Shown here: positions 24,201 through 59,798 of the stretch, piece after piece
Position numbering within the stretch: position 1 is the first letter of the stretch
Layout of the letters: every line of letters begins with the position of its first letter
Assembly (NCBI GenBank): GCA_004352715.1
Contig: SCFE01000030.1
Span: 1,327,063-1,391,062 of the forward strand
Direction of reading: 5' to 3'
Source: Hofstenia miamia
Lineage: Eukaryota > Xenacoelomorpha > Acoela
DNA length: 64,000 nt
Notes under the pieces: model-generated
What the model was told of the DNA's origin: nothing
The model's database searches: none
What the model saw: only the letters and a program-made list of their open reading frames with translations
Translations under genes and position numbers: made by a program

Positions 24201-24696
24201 AAATATTGTAAAACGATGCTTCTCTACGATTTTTAAATACGTATACTATGTTTTCATTTCCACTGCTTGAGAATACAAAATATTGTAAAACGATGCTTCT
24301 CTACGATTTTTAAATACGTATACTATGTTTTCATTTCCACTGCTTGAGAATACAAAATATTGTAAAACGATGCTTCTCTACGATTTTTAAATACGTATAC
24401 TATGTTTTCATTTCCACTGCTTGAGAATACAAAATATTGTAAAACGATGCTTCTCTACGATTTTTAAATACGTATACTATGTTTTCATTTCCACTGCTTG
24501 AGAATACAAAATATTGTAAAACGATGCTTCTCTACGATTTTTAAATACGTATACTATGTTTTCATTTCCACTGCTTGAGAATACAAAATATTGTAAAACG
24601 ATGCTTCTCTACGATTTTTAAATACGTATACTATGTTTTCATTTCCACTGCTTGAGAATACAAAATATTGTAAAACGATGCTTCTCTACGATTTTT
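21234..24696. repeat. 77-bp satellite, 45 tandem copies
   Basis: The unit begins ATACGTATACTATG and ends CTACGATTTTTAA. Counting from the first ATACGTAT at 21234 to the last CGATTTTT at 24696 gives 3463 bases, which is 45 units with the final AA missing. I found no substitution or indel among the copies by eye. Each junction carries the palindrome ATACGTAT. An upstream open frame runs into the first unit and stops there, so it is not a gene. Such uniformity implies very recent amplification or homogenisation, or an assembly that copied one consensus. Confidence 0.97.
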
Positions 24697-26975
24697 GCAA
24701 TAGATAAAATGCTATCACCTCGTTGCTTTAGAGAAATCACCAATTCTTTTTCTCAGTAGTTATATACCACCGATTTCAGAGAGAAGCAGACATTTTTATT
24801 CTTGTCGTTAGAGTGTGATTCATTGCCCAAAACTACGCAAAATTTGAAATAAATCGGACAACACATTGCCAACAAATGTACAATATTATTCCTGCTATTT
24901 TTCGCTTAATTTGATCTTAACAAAAATGGTGCAATTTTAAAAAAGACATGACTGTATGCTGATGATCATTTGTTGATTTCTAAAATTAAGTACAAAAAAG
25001 GCATATTTTATAAATTATTTTCCACTTTTTACTCAAACCCAAGTTGAATTATCAAATTATAAACATTTTTAATTTATGAAATTCCAATTCATTGTGACTT
25101 GTATATTCTAAGTCATCTAAGCAAAGTCAAAACATTCTCTGTCATTTTGCGTTTGATGATGTCCAATTATTTTAATGTAGATAACTGTACAAATATGAAC
25201 AAGTATTTTAGGAAACAGGTACCTCTAAAAATATGTGAGTAAGCTAGCTTCCTTCCACTTACAATACAAAACACACTTACGAAAAATATTTTGAAACCAT
25301 GTCCTCTCTGAATTTTAACGCCAGAACAGCGATTACTTCTAATGTTTCAAATACGAAAATTATGGAATAGAAACAAAAAATCCGCAAATTAGAATTGTAT
25401 GTACCTGTTAGTGTATTTGCTGAATGAATGTTTAATGGTAATTTTGACCAATTATTGAGTTTGTAGTGTTAAGGAGGCTTAACCACATAAGTTACAAGAA
25501 AAAATGTTTGAAAATACTATAAACGAATGTCTAAAATTCGCATTTCAAGTCACAATTACCCGTCGCACGCATAATGAAAATATTTGCATTTTTGTAATAA
25601 TTGTCCTCAATAATGTTCAAGAACCCAAGATCAAAGTATGAATTTTGCAGGCATTGTGTGAAATCTGTAGAGCATTGAAAAATATTTTTTACACTAAGGG
25701 AGAAATCTTTCTTATGCTGGCATAAGGATAACGTAAAAATGAAATGTGATTTATTCCATGAAAGGTCCATGAAACTTTCAATTTTGCAAAGTTTCAGATA
25801 TCTTTAAATTTATTAGATTTTCGATAAATCTAAATATTTTAAATTTATATATTATTTTAAAATAATTCATATGAGTTGTGGTAGACCTGCACCGTTTATA
25901 TAATTTTGCTTGGGATTGGGTTGATCCATTATACTTTGGCCTTGTTTTCAAATGTCACTCATCTGTGGGCCTCTGAGAATAATGCCATTTAATGAAGAGA
26001 AAACAGTTCTAATATCTTATCTAATTCCTCTTTAAAGAGTAAAAGGCTACAATGTTAGTTAACGATTTTTTGATGAATTTCTGGGAGTAATTCTTAGCTT
26101 TTTTCTATAATAGACAGATCATATAAAAAAAATTTAAGGGTCAGCTACTACCTATTATGGTCTTTCAAGCAAAATATGGACTTTTTACTTTTTTAGCATA
26201 ATGCTGCAATTGGCTAAATCATACATTTTGTTTTTTGCACAAAAAATTTCTATTGAAATTTGTTTCTAATATTATAAAAATCCAAATATAGTAGCTAAGG
26301 TGAGGCAAATTTATGCTTCCTCATCGCCATCATCTACTCTTTACTCCTCTTCGGATTCCTCTCCCTGTTGGGGAAGTAGTGGAGGCACTGATGTTCTTTT
26401 GTTCGTCATGCCTTCAGAAACTTTGGATTTTTTGGAGGTTCTAAAACCTGTTGCATTGTTACTTTTAGGATGTGTAGGTGTCATTTATAGTTCCGTAGTT
26501 TAGCTTGCGAACAGAAATGAATTAATCAAACGTGAAAAAACTTTCTCAACAATTTATTATGAAGTGTGTTACACAACACTGATCTTATGAAGATTTACTC
26601 ATTATATGAACGTTTCACCCATCGGTTTAATTTAAAAATCTCTTGTTTTGAACGAGCTGATAAATTTAGCAATGGACTTTCACCTACATAATTTTGTTGT
26701 TTGAAGATCATGTAGATTTCAACTAGATCTTTTTCCGCGGAGTTAAAATTTGCAATGTCGTGTTTAAAAGGCAATAAAATTTATTTATTGAAGACTTTGT
26801 TTACAACTAGAGCATTTCAATATTACATTAGATCACGTTCACCCTTGACCTATTGTTGACCGTACACTAGACTGTAATGTGCGAAGCTGGCTAAATTATC
26901 TTTCAATTGTAGCGGTTATAACATGAATAGTGGCCAAAACGAGCAAAAGTAAGTGTATTTTGGAAAACTCTGTAA
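24697..26975. other. Intergenic DNA, no gene seen
   Basis: AT-rich with no coding pattern, RNA gene or clear repeat. Short open frames at 25531-25770 (minus) and 26300-26503 (plus) lack any family resemblance. Confidence 0.4.
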
Positions 26976-27223
26976 GCTTACAGTAGTGTTTTGCGGGCAT
27001 GCCCGAGTCCGCAGGGCTGCCCCTGCCCGTCGGGCAGAAGGGAGGGAGGGAGGGAGGGAAGGCACCGGGCATTACTTTGGCCGGGCGGGCATCGGGCGCT
27101 CAAATAACCTGACATATGCTATGCCCGCTCAAATAAAGTCTGGTACAATCCCAAGATAATATGCTGAAATGATAGTGGAATATTTTATATCAGTAGGAAT
27201 GATATGTTCATTCAAGATTTCAC

Positions 27224-27228
<5 letters not shown>

Positions 27229-27271
<43 letters not shown>
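27229..27271. repeat. (TA)n microsatellite
   Basis: A pure TA run at the end where the minus-strand retroelement's 3' tail would be expected. Confidence 0.9.
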
Positions 27272-27274
<3 letters not shown>

Positions 27275-27416
27275 AAAGTTTTATTTCCCGTATCAATATG
27301 ATAAAAAGGAAAGGTTGCAATTTAAACAGCAATAGGTAATATTCAGTTCTTATAAGCAATCAGGTAATATATTTGTTGTCAGACGTTTACTGTTTTCTAA
27401 ACGTCCTGCAATTTAA

Positions 27417-27833
27417 CCCTTAAAGGACGATGCCGACAAATATGTCCCCTTTCAAAATATAGCTCTATTTATAAAAAAAACAATTCAAATGTCGCAAATG
27501 ACGACGTGGTATTATATGTCTAGTTATACTGGACAAATTTCATGCGCGTATGCTTTGTTTAAACTTTATACTAATAAACAAATATATAAAAATTAACGTA
27601 TATTTCATAAATATAACGCATTTTATGATAAAAAATCATAAAAAAATCAATAATACCTAATTGGAACAAGGTCTCATCCTTAAAGGGTTAAACGAAGCAT
27701 ACGCGCATGAAATTTGTCCAGTATAACTAGACATATAATACCACGTCGTCATTTGCGACATTTGAATTGTTTTTTTTCTAAATAGAGCTATATTTTGAAA
27801 GGGGACATATTTGTCGGCATCGTCCTTTAAGGG
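27417..27833. mobile_element. piggyBac-type MITE with TTAA target duplication
   Basis: The sequence is bounded by TTAA at 27413-27416 and 27834-27837. The ends begin CCCTTAAAGGACGATGCCGA and are inverted repeats that continue for about 145-150 bp (to about 27565 on the left and from about 27685 on the right), leaving an AT-rich loop of about 120 bp. TTAA targets with CCC(T/A)-type ends are the signature of piggyBac elements. There is no coding capacity, so it depended on a transposase elsewhere. It interrupts the 3' part of a non-LTR retroelement. Confidence 0.88.
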
Positions 27834-27837
27834 TTAA

Positions 27838-29010
27838 AGTGTTACTGAAATTCCTGCGAGACATATGTGAGTTACTTTCCTTGCTGCACATTATCCGGTG
27901 AAGAGGATGTTTATTGTTAGATATGATGTTATTTACAGAGTTTTTAAAATAAACTGGGAGGGCATTGTTGCATTCGTGTATAATATCTTCTTCTGGTAAA
28001 CGCAGTGAGGAAGAAACATGCTTAAGTGCTCTTCTCAGTTTTTGTTTTTGTGAATTATTCAAATGTCTAAACCATGCCGATAAAGCATATGTGATAACAC
28101 TAAGAATATATGTTTTGAATATATACCAACGCGTGTTTTCATTTATAAATCTACTAACAAACAAGTGAGTTAGTAATGAAGTATACTTTCTTAAGAATTT
28201 TTCTCATATGTTTCTCAAATGATAATTTGTTATCGTTGATGACACCCAGATATTCGCAGCATGTAACAGATTCAAGGGTGTGTCCATTTATAAAAAGGGG
28301 AGCATATTTACCATACTGTAGAAGTGCTTCTTTTTTTAAGTTATTATTTGCAAAAAATCAATTCTTTAGTTTTATTGTTATTTAGCAAAAGATTCATATC
28401 AATGAATTGATCACAAATGAAGTTAACATTACTTTGGGCTCCTTTAAAATCTTCTTTTGCACTATTGTGCTTTATTACGGATATTAAAGCTGTGTCATCA
28501 GAGAATCTTAAAAGATACGACTTTTCAGTTGGTTTATTGCTACAATATTTTATAGCATTGTCACTGCAATATCATTGTGAAGTTTTATGTTTTTCGTGTA
28601 GTTAACAAAGAGAATTGGGGAGTTTGGACCACCTTGATGTATGCCCATTAATGGTTTTTTATGCTTAGATGATTTGCCATAAGAGGTAACAACACATTGT
28701 TTCCATTCACTTAAATAGGAATGCAGCCAATTACCAAACCATTTATCATTTTCAGACAAATTTTCATTAATGATTGCATTAAATTTATTTGGCAAAACTG
28801 TATTGAAGGCAGAGTTAAAGTCCAAAAATAAAGTACGAAACAATCGTAGATTCTATATCATCAAGCTGTGCAACAATATTATGGATTAATACAATAATTG
28901 CGTCTACGGTTGACAATACAGTTTGGTAGGCAAACTGATAGCCATCATTACTTCGTTGAAACGTCTGGATGGGAATTGATAAGATAAGGCGCTCAAAACA
29001 CTGTGATGGG
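27838..29010 (-). pseudogene. Non-LTR retrotransposon reverse transcriptase remnant
   Basis: Reading the minus strand from about 29010: a CFERL..FQ.AYQ segment typical of the RT fingers; LFLDFNSAFNT (about 28815, motif A with its catalytic Asp); GIHQGGPNSPILF (about 28640, motif B); FSDDT (about 28500, the catalytic motif C); then a thumb-like region and a C-terminal block at 28164-27838 with YALSAWFRHL and HPLHRIM. This order fits CR1/L2/Rex1-like LINEs. At least three frameshifts and several stops break the frame, and the 5' part with the endonuclease is absent. The 3' end continues past the piggyBac-type MITE toward the (TA)n tract. It sits inside hAT-type termini. Confidence 0.82.
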
Positions 29011-29567
29011 GTACTAGTTATATGTATGTATATGTATTGAATTTCTTATAAAATTTGTTTCATTAGTAACCTTTTGCTTAAAAAGTTGCATACGTTTAAA
29101 ATTTGTTATGATGTTATACCGGCTTTTCACCTACAGAACTTAAATGCGTGATGAAGGGAACGGTACTGCAAAAAACAAAAAATTATATAACACATTTGTT
29201 AATCTACATTATGACATATAATTTGTATTTTCATAAGTTGTTTCAAATTATTACGAGCACAGGCAGTGTTAAACCTACAAATGCAAAACACTAATCTATG
29301 CATGATTTTGACAAAATTCATAAATTTTATAGGAGTCGTAGGAAGTTTTTCACTAAAAGACAAAATTATATAGTTCTTTTGACGTATTTTGATAAAAAAA
29401 TTTCGTAGTATTTTACGTTTTTCTCAACAGATGTCGGACAGACCGGGCCGCCCGTTCCTGCCCGGTGAATTCCAATGGGCAAGCGGGCACCGGGCATTCA
29501 AAAATAAACGAGTGCAGGGCAGGCATGGGCAGCGTTAAATCTAAAAATTCAAAACACTAGCTTATAG

Positions 29568-29828
29568 TAGACTCAGTCAGCGTACCAATAATTATCTGGG
29601 AACGATACTTTGGCTCAAGTTTGATTTGTAATAACAACGACAACTAAAGTTGTCCTTGGTAATAATTACATACTAAATAATATCTAAATTAAAGAAATAT
29701 CATACACCTGTATAAGAATTTGCTTAAATATGAACCTACTTGTAAATATTTAGGAAATATTAATATTATTATCTTCAACAAGCTATTCATCCAAAACCAA
29801 TTTCCCTGGATCAAAATATGCGTGAATT

Positions 29829-29869
<41 letters not shown>

Positions 29870-30450
29870 ATTAGCGATGTTTGTTAGAGATTTTTGTGAG
29901 ACCCCTTCAACTCCATATTCCAATGAGGCATATATTGGCTTTTTGGTTAAACCTCTACTTGTCATTATTAATATATAATTGAATGGATATAACAGATTAA
30001 CTATTTTCTGTCCGACTCAGTTGTAGGAGGATAAAAATTAAGAAATTTATTTGTGAATAAGTTGGGCCCTTGAGTATCAAGTGCAAATCTGCAAAATTCC
30101 AAAATTATTAAATTACCATCCCAAGTTAACGGAAAACCACAGCGTGACTCATGCTTCCGAAAGTAGACCATTTTGTGTTTTATCAGTACATATACATGCA
30201 CCGTAACTTACTAATCTTTTTGCTGAATGAGACATTGATAGTATCTGTTGGTGTGTGGCTATAGTTTGGCACTGTTGATAAATACACCTCAACTGATAAG
30301 TTCCTTTACCGTTTGATAGTTGGATGTTTCAGACATTAGACGTGTTGATACTTACTATCCTATAGATAGAGAATGGTGTTTTAAAATGACGCATGCACGC
30401 TGTTGACTTTTCAAATTCGCGCTTTGTAAGTTGCGGTACAAACTAACCAC
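29568..30450. other. Intergenic DNA upstream of the kinase gene
   Basis: No gene seen. 29831-29865 is a (TA)n run. The minus-strand open frames here are short and owe their length to the TA repeat. Confidence 0.4.
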
Positions 30451-30827
30451 TCCCAGCTGACTGGTGGACAATTGGTCGTCTAACGCATGATATATCTATC
30501 AACGAACGCCACGTTTTCCCTTCGCGTCCCACTTACTCTCTCAATATTTCCATGCGTTATATCCCGCACATTTTCTTTTCCATGTGCTCGCTTGTGTTCG
30601 TAGGACTTTTTCTCTCGCTTGCTCGGCACTGACTGCATGCCCATTGCTGACGCACAGAACTATTATGTTTTTCTACTGTTTGCCAATCGCCAAATCACGC
30701 GTCTTAACAAATTTGGACTAACGACTGTCTGCTTTTCCTAAAACTATCCTACTAGAACTGTTCTACTACGTGATTCAACCTTAGTGACCACGCCTACACA
30801 TAGGTGTACTTTACTATTTGGAACACT
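30451..30827 (+). promoter_or_regulatory. Likely promoter / 5' UTR of the PKC gene
   Basis: This stretch is much less AT-rich than its surroundings and pyrimidine-rich (TCTCTC, CTCTCGCTTGCTCG). It lies directly before the first coding exon. An in-frame TAG at 30801 closes the frame upstream of the chosen ATG. No TATA box at a convincing distance is seen, and an additional upstream non-coding exon cannot be excluded. Confidence 0.3.
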
Positions 30828-54907
<24,080 letters not shown>

Positions 54908-57039
54908 GAAGTCGCTTAGCCTGTATGTCTTACATTCTAATTTTTGCTTAGTTTAATAATGCATTAATTTCGAAATTTCCAAATTAAGTATTTTACTTGG
55001 AAACTTATTAATATGAATGTTATAATTGATACATAATAATATAATACAATTAATATATATATATATATNNNNNNNNNNNNNNNNNNNNNNNNNNNNNNNN
55101 NNNNNNNNNNNNNNNNNNNNNNNNNNNNNNNNNNNNNNNNNNNNNNNNNNNNNNNNNNNNNNNNNNNNNNNNNNNNNNNNNNNNNNNNNNNNNNNNNNNN
55201 NNNNNNNNNNNNNNNNNNNNATATATATATATATTAGAAACTAAGCAATGTTTTATAAATTGTCACACAAATATTAACTAAATTCATTTAAAGACATATA
55301 TTCTTTGAATTCTTAAAAAATAATTGAATATAACTAAATTTAGTTTAGACAGCAGTGAATTGAAGATTTGTGTGGCGTCTGCAAACAAAAAAACTGAACT
55401 GAAGTGATCTCTACAGTCAGCAGTAGATAGAGTAGCGCCACTATGCGGTTTTGCATGTATTTCATTTGTAATGATTCAATATGCACAATACACAACAATA
55501 TACACTATGTCCGGAATGTTCTCGGCTGCCTTTACTAATTATTAATTTGTATTTCTTTGAATTAAATTGTAGTAAATTTCATTTGATTTATATTCAATTT
55601 GATTGATTTAGAGAAATTATCCGAAATGTTGTTCATGCGTGAATTGTGGCTCACACTGTGGATGGAGGTTGAATACCTTTACTTCAAAATAAATTTGTGC
55701 AGTAAATTAATATTCATTTTATTAATCTTAATGAGTTTATTGATTTAATGGCTAGGTCGATTTCTCTTTTTGCGAATTTCAAAAGTATGATATCAAAATC
55801 GCAGGTTTTAACATATTTAATGATGAAAGATTGTGTTGCAGAAATGTTTTTAAAGTCTACAATGTAATGTTAGACTATAGGACCCCACCAATAAAAAAAT
55901 ATTTCTTATTAATTATTATGGGTTTCCCATTTAATGATGTTTATGAAATCCAATCGCATATTTATACTTAAATTCAAAATTCAGTATTTCATTGCATGAA
56001 AATAGAAGACACATACTTGATGTTGTACCACCATATGTACGACAATGGAAGGATATTTGAGCTATTAATTCATTTCTGGCAAATTTAAAGATGAAATGCA
56101 GGCTTCTCTTGCGACATGGAAATTGGATAATCCGTAGAGAAAATGCTTCCCACTGGGACGGGTTGGAAACTCATGGGAGTTGGACAAAATTCACGTAGCT
56201 TTTGTAAATTTGCTCGTATTTATGTAATTACAGCAATAAATATAAATTTGTAATTGGTGACCAATGCAAAACAGGTAAACTTAATCATAAAATGGTTAGT
56301 CATTTAGTGGGTCTATGAATATTTGAGGGGAAACTACCTGGTATACAACGGCTATAATATTGAATTGATGAAAATGGATATTTAAGTAGAATTGAAATGA
56401 ATGCAAATGCCAACTTAAATTTCATATACCAGTTTATACCAATGTCCCATATTACCACCAATTTTTAACAAAAGCCGATATTTTTAATGAGATTTTGTAT
56501 TTTTCTGATAATCCAAAAATCACAAACCAAGATTATAAAACATTACAGTCCATTTATGGATTAGTGAATTTATAAAATTCAAACAAACTTCTATCCAAAT
56601 TATTTAAATAAATCTATATGAATCACTTTCTAAATATTTTTTGATTTAAATCAACATTTAAATACAAATCATTACATTTACAATAAATATTTAGCAATGA
56701 AAATTATAGTTCAAATTATATATACAGGTACTATTCTTTAAAAGGAAGACTTCAATTGATATTTTTGCTAATCAGCTGTTGAACTCTTCCAAATTCCACG
56801 CAGCATTTCGTAATGAACTTGGCCTTGTCTTTCCCCATGACAATGTATGCAAAAACTTTAGTTACAAGAACATGTTGATGTTTCTTTCGCACAAATTTGC
56901 CATTGAGTTTCTTATATCTTCTTTATCCAAAAAAATTGCAAGCATTTGGTCTTTTCAACATTCCATCTGTCTCAAGAAGCAAAACAATTGATCTTCTATT
57001 CTCCCCAAAGTGCATTTGTTTGTATAAAATATTCCGCCC
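54908..57039. other. 3' flank of the PKC gene, no further gene seen
   Basis: It contains the kinase 3' UTR of unknown length; a candidate polyadenylation signal AATAAA is at about 55688. A gap of 152 N (55069-55220) sits inside a TA run. The 56779-56991 open frame is unassigned and probably spurious. Confidence 0.45.
55069..55220. other. Assembly gap (152 N) within a (TA)n tract
   Basis: N run bounded on both sides by TATATA repeats, so the missing sequence is probably mostly TA microsatellite. Confidence 0.97.
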
Positions 57040-59660
57040 CACGTGATTCCTTTAATGAAAATATAAGTGACTGTACAAGTTTGGCAACAAAGACTCCAAT
57101 AGATTTACCTCCACCACCTTGACATTTAAAATCAAGGGGATGAAAGATATACCCTTGCTGAACAATGTCGCAATATTTGGCTGTTTTTCAGCATTCAGCA
57201 TCTGTTGTAGCCTTATGACGAGTGAAAGTGGAAATCCAGCTGGGAGCAATTGCATCAACCACTGAAAGGTCGCAAATCAAGGAGCGGCCTCTTGGCCCGG
57301 GAACAGTAGTTCCCACATCAGGCCGTTGATAATTTTTTCTGATCAATCCCGATAGTACTAAAATTGAAAGAACGTCGATAATAGAGAAAGTGCGCTTGAT
57401 TAAATTATTCTATTGATGTGCAAAACATCAAGCTCTCCTCTTACATGGCAATCTATGGAGACCATCAGATGTAATATTTGCACCACAAATACAAGTATGT
57501 TACTCACTAACATGAGCCCCAAGATACAACACTGATATGCAAAGTGACATTGTTCATCTCCTGGTTGAGTTTGCTTGATGGAAGAGCATTAAGCCATGCC
57601 CCAGCCAGATGATTTTGAACTGCCAGAAGCCTTGCAAGACCTGTTTTAATTAATTTGTCAATAGGAAGCTCTCAAGTTGTTTGAAGACAGGGAAAGATCA
57701 ATTTCTTTGAATGTTGAAAGATTGTCCATTTGGAGGTTGTGAATTATTAGAAATTTTTAACCCCAAAAATGCAACGCATGGTGTTTCTTCATTTTCAGGA
57801 GGACATCCAGGAGTAATCTATAATATCAAGACTTCATATTTAGCCACATAGTCAAAAAAGCAACTGAATACTAGAATGTGAGTTAAAGGTATACCTAAAA
57901 CACCTAAGGAAGCTGGAAGTCATGTTGCACAGATTTATTATCTGATAAATTAACGTTGGTGATACGCTCAAGTAGACTATTGATATGAGTATCATACTTC
58001 TCAAATTGATCGAAATTCAAGAATGTGTTGGAGCTGCGAAAACCATACAATAACTTTGGTATGCCCAATGAATTCTTCAGAAAGTAAGGAGCAGTATGAG
58101 CATCTAGATCCACTAATCTCTGTCTGAGAGAACTTCCAGTTAATTGTGCTTTCTCTGTAGAAACTTCAAAAAGGGATCTGATTCAATACCTGTACCAAGA
58201 ACTACTAATTCACTTAAGCGAGTTATGCAAATTCACGAGTAAACTTCATATTGATCACAGTGTGTTTTTCATATGAAGGATTTCCAATAAACGTTAACTC
58301 ACACTTTGCAGAATTTATCTGTAATGGAATCTTAACTGCTGAAGATATTACACTCTTGAGATCCTTTAGTACTTTTTAGCTTCATCAGAAATATTTCCAT
58401 CATCCAGATAAAAAAGTTCAATTCGGACTTCAGTCTTCTAATAAAATCAATTATAGAATCGCAAAAAATTGGTGGGCCATCTGGATCACCTGTTGCAAAT
58501 CAGTCATTGAGTTCAAAATAACACGTTCAAAATATAAATTGTTGTACTTGTGATATGCAGAAACGGAGTAATTATGGATCCCCGCGTATTTTTCAGCAAT
58601 GATATTTAAGAAATGTTGTCTGTTGAAGTCTTAAAATCAATCTTGATAAAAATGTGATCGTCCGTGATGCTGGGGCGTTCTATATAGGGGCGGAAGCGTG
58701 TACCGCGGCCTTGGAGCCACACTGCTTAGCATAATCTAACTGCATTTGACCGTAGGAGGCTGTCTTTTTCAATTGACATGATTCAACCACAACTTTTCCA
58801 CACATCCGCCGAAGAATCCCACCAATTGCAATTGATCTTACCTTACCGTTTTTTCTGGAGAGCAAACATGTTTGCACCAAAAAATATTAAACGAATGCCA
58901 TTTGGTAATTTGTCTGCAAATACAAAATTAACGAATTTGATAAGGCTTTCTACGAAATTGCAATCATGCGTCCCATTACTCTCTTACTGAGGTCACGAAG
59001 AACATCTACTTCCAGCTCAACCAGGTGGAAATGAGCGAATTGCATTCAAAGTCTTCCTAAAGCTGATAGAGAGAGAGAGAGAGGAAGAATTCATTGGTTG
59101 TGTATTTGGTAACTGACTAGTAGGGTGGAGATACTTGAGTTGATCAACCACTTCAGGTTTGCTAGTTGCCAGAAAAAACTGTACTGGATAGACGGATACT
59201 TTACTCTGTATAATATCTGTGATATCACTCTTAATGGATTTTGAATTATGATTAAAAATCAGTGATCCAAATTCAGAAAATACTTTCATGGAATATGTGT
59301 TGATGAGCTCTTGATGGAAGAAATTGGGGAAAGTTTTGGACTTATGTTTTGCTTTTAAGCATAAAGTAGGAATGCATAATAAAAGCGCCTAATTCTCTAA
59401 GTTGTCATGATCAGCAATGACTTTATTCAGGCAACAGATATATAATTGAGTTAATTGAACAACCGGGCCTTTGGGTGCTCGCTTAAAAGTAAAATTTCTG
59501 CTGCTAAAAATTCGACTCAGCAAATCAATGATGGGATTTCTCTCTGATAAGGATGGTTCCACAGAAGATTTGGAATTTCCTAGGGAAGTAGCAATTTGAA
59601 GATTGTCGGCTAATTCATCAGTCAAGTAAGAATCATTGTTGCTAGACTTTCCTTAGAAGG
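57040..59660 (-). pseudogene. Decayed non-LTR retrotransposon reverse transcriptase
   Basis: Read on the minus strand, fragments fall in the order of one retroelement polyprotein. 59625-59389 has SSVEPSLSERN and TFKRAPKGPVVQL. 59289-59017 ends AIRSFPPG. 58960-58680 has KFVNFVFADKLPNGIRLIFFG, then VRSIAIGGILRRM (RT motif 1-2 region) and SKAAVHA. 58650-58500 carries the motif A area (KIDF) and a damaged motif B. About 58411-58398 is YLDDG, the catalytic motif C. 58113-57904 has APYFLKNSLGIPKLLYGFRSS and ITNVNLSD. 57260-57040 resembles the conserved C-terminal tail. Stops and frameshifts occur every 50-100 codons. It resembles a LINE-like RT family widespread in invertebrates. It lies back to back with the DNA polymerase gene and may have inserted into that element. 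Confidence 0.75.
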
Positions 59661-59798
59661 ATCAAATGCAAGACAAATATAGACAAATATATCCTAGTTT
59701 CCAATCTGTAGATGAACGAACACCGGAGCCGCGGACAGGAATATAATTGCAAGCTGCAATTTGACTATTTGTCTATTGGAATACAACTTTGTAATTAG

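Larger units (their letters stand above)
26984..29559. mobile_element. hAT-type element containing nested insertions
   Basis: The left terminus TAGTGTTTTG (26984) is mirrored by CAAAACACTA ending at 29559. The flanking octamers GCTTACAG (26976-26983) and GCTTATAG (29560-29567) differ by one transition, as expected for an aged 8-bp hAT target duplication. Just inside both ends are GC-rich segments full of GGGC/CCCG (about 26992-27130 and 29440-29530), including a (GGGA)n run at 27039-27061. No hAT transposase is present. The interior is occupied by a non-LTR retroelement and a piggyBac-type MITE, so the original element was probably short and non-autonomous. Confidence 0.75.

Noticed and set aside
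21234-24696. CRISPR-like array
   Set aside because: The units are contiguous and identical with no unique spacers, and the context is eukaryotic, so it is a satellite.
26953-27159. Arginine-rich open frame with a GREGGREG repeat
   Set aside because: It is a translation of the (GGGA)n run and the GC-rich terminus of the hAT-type element.
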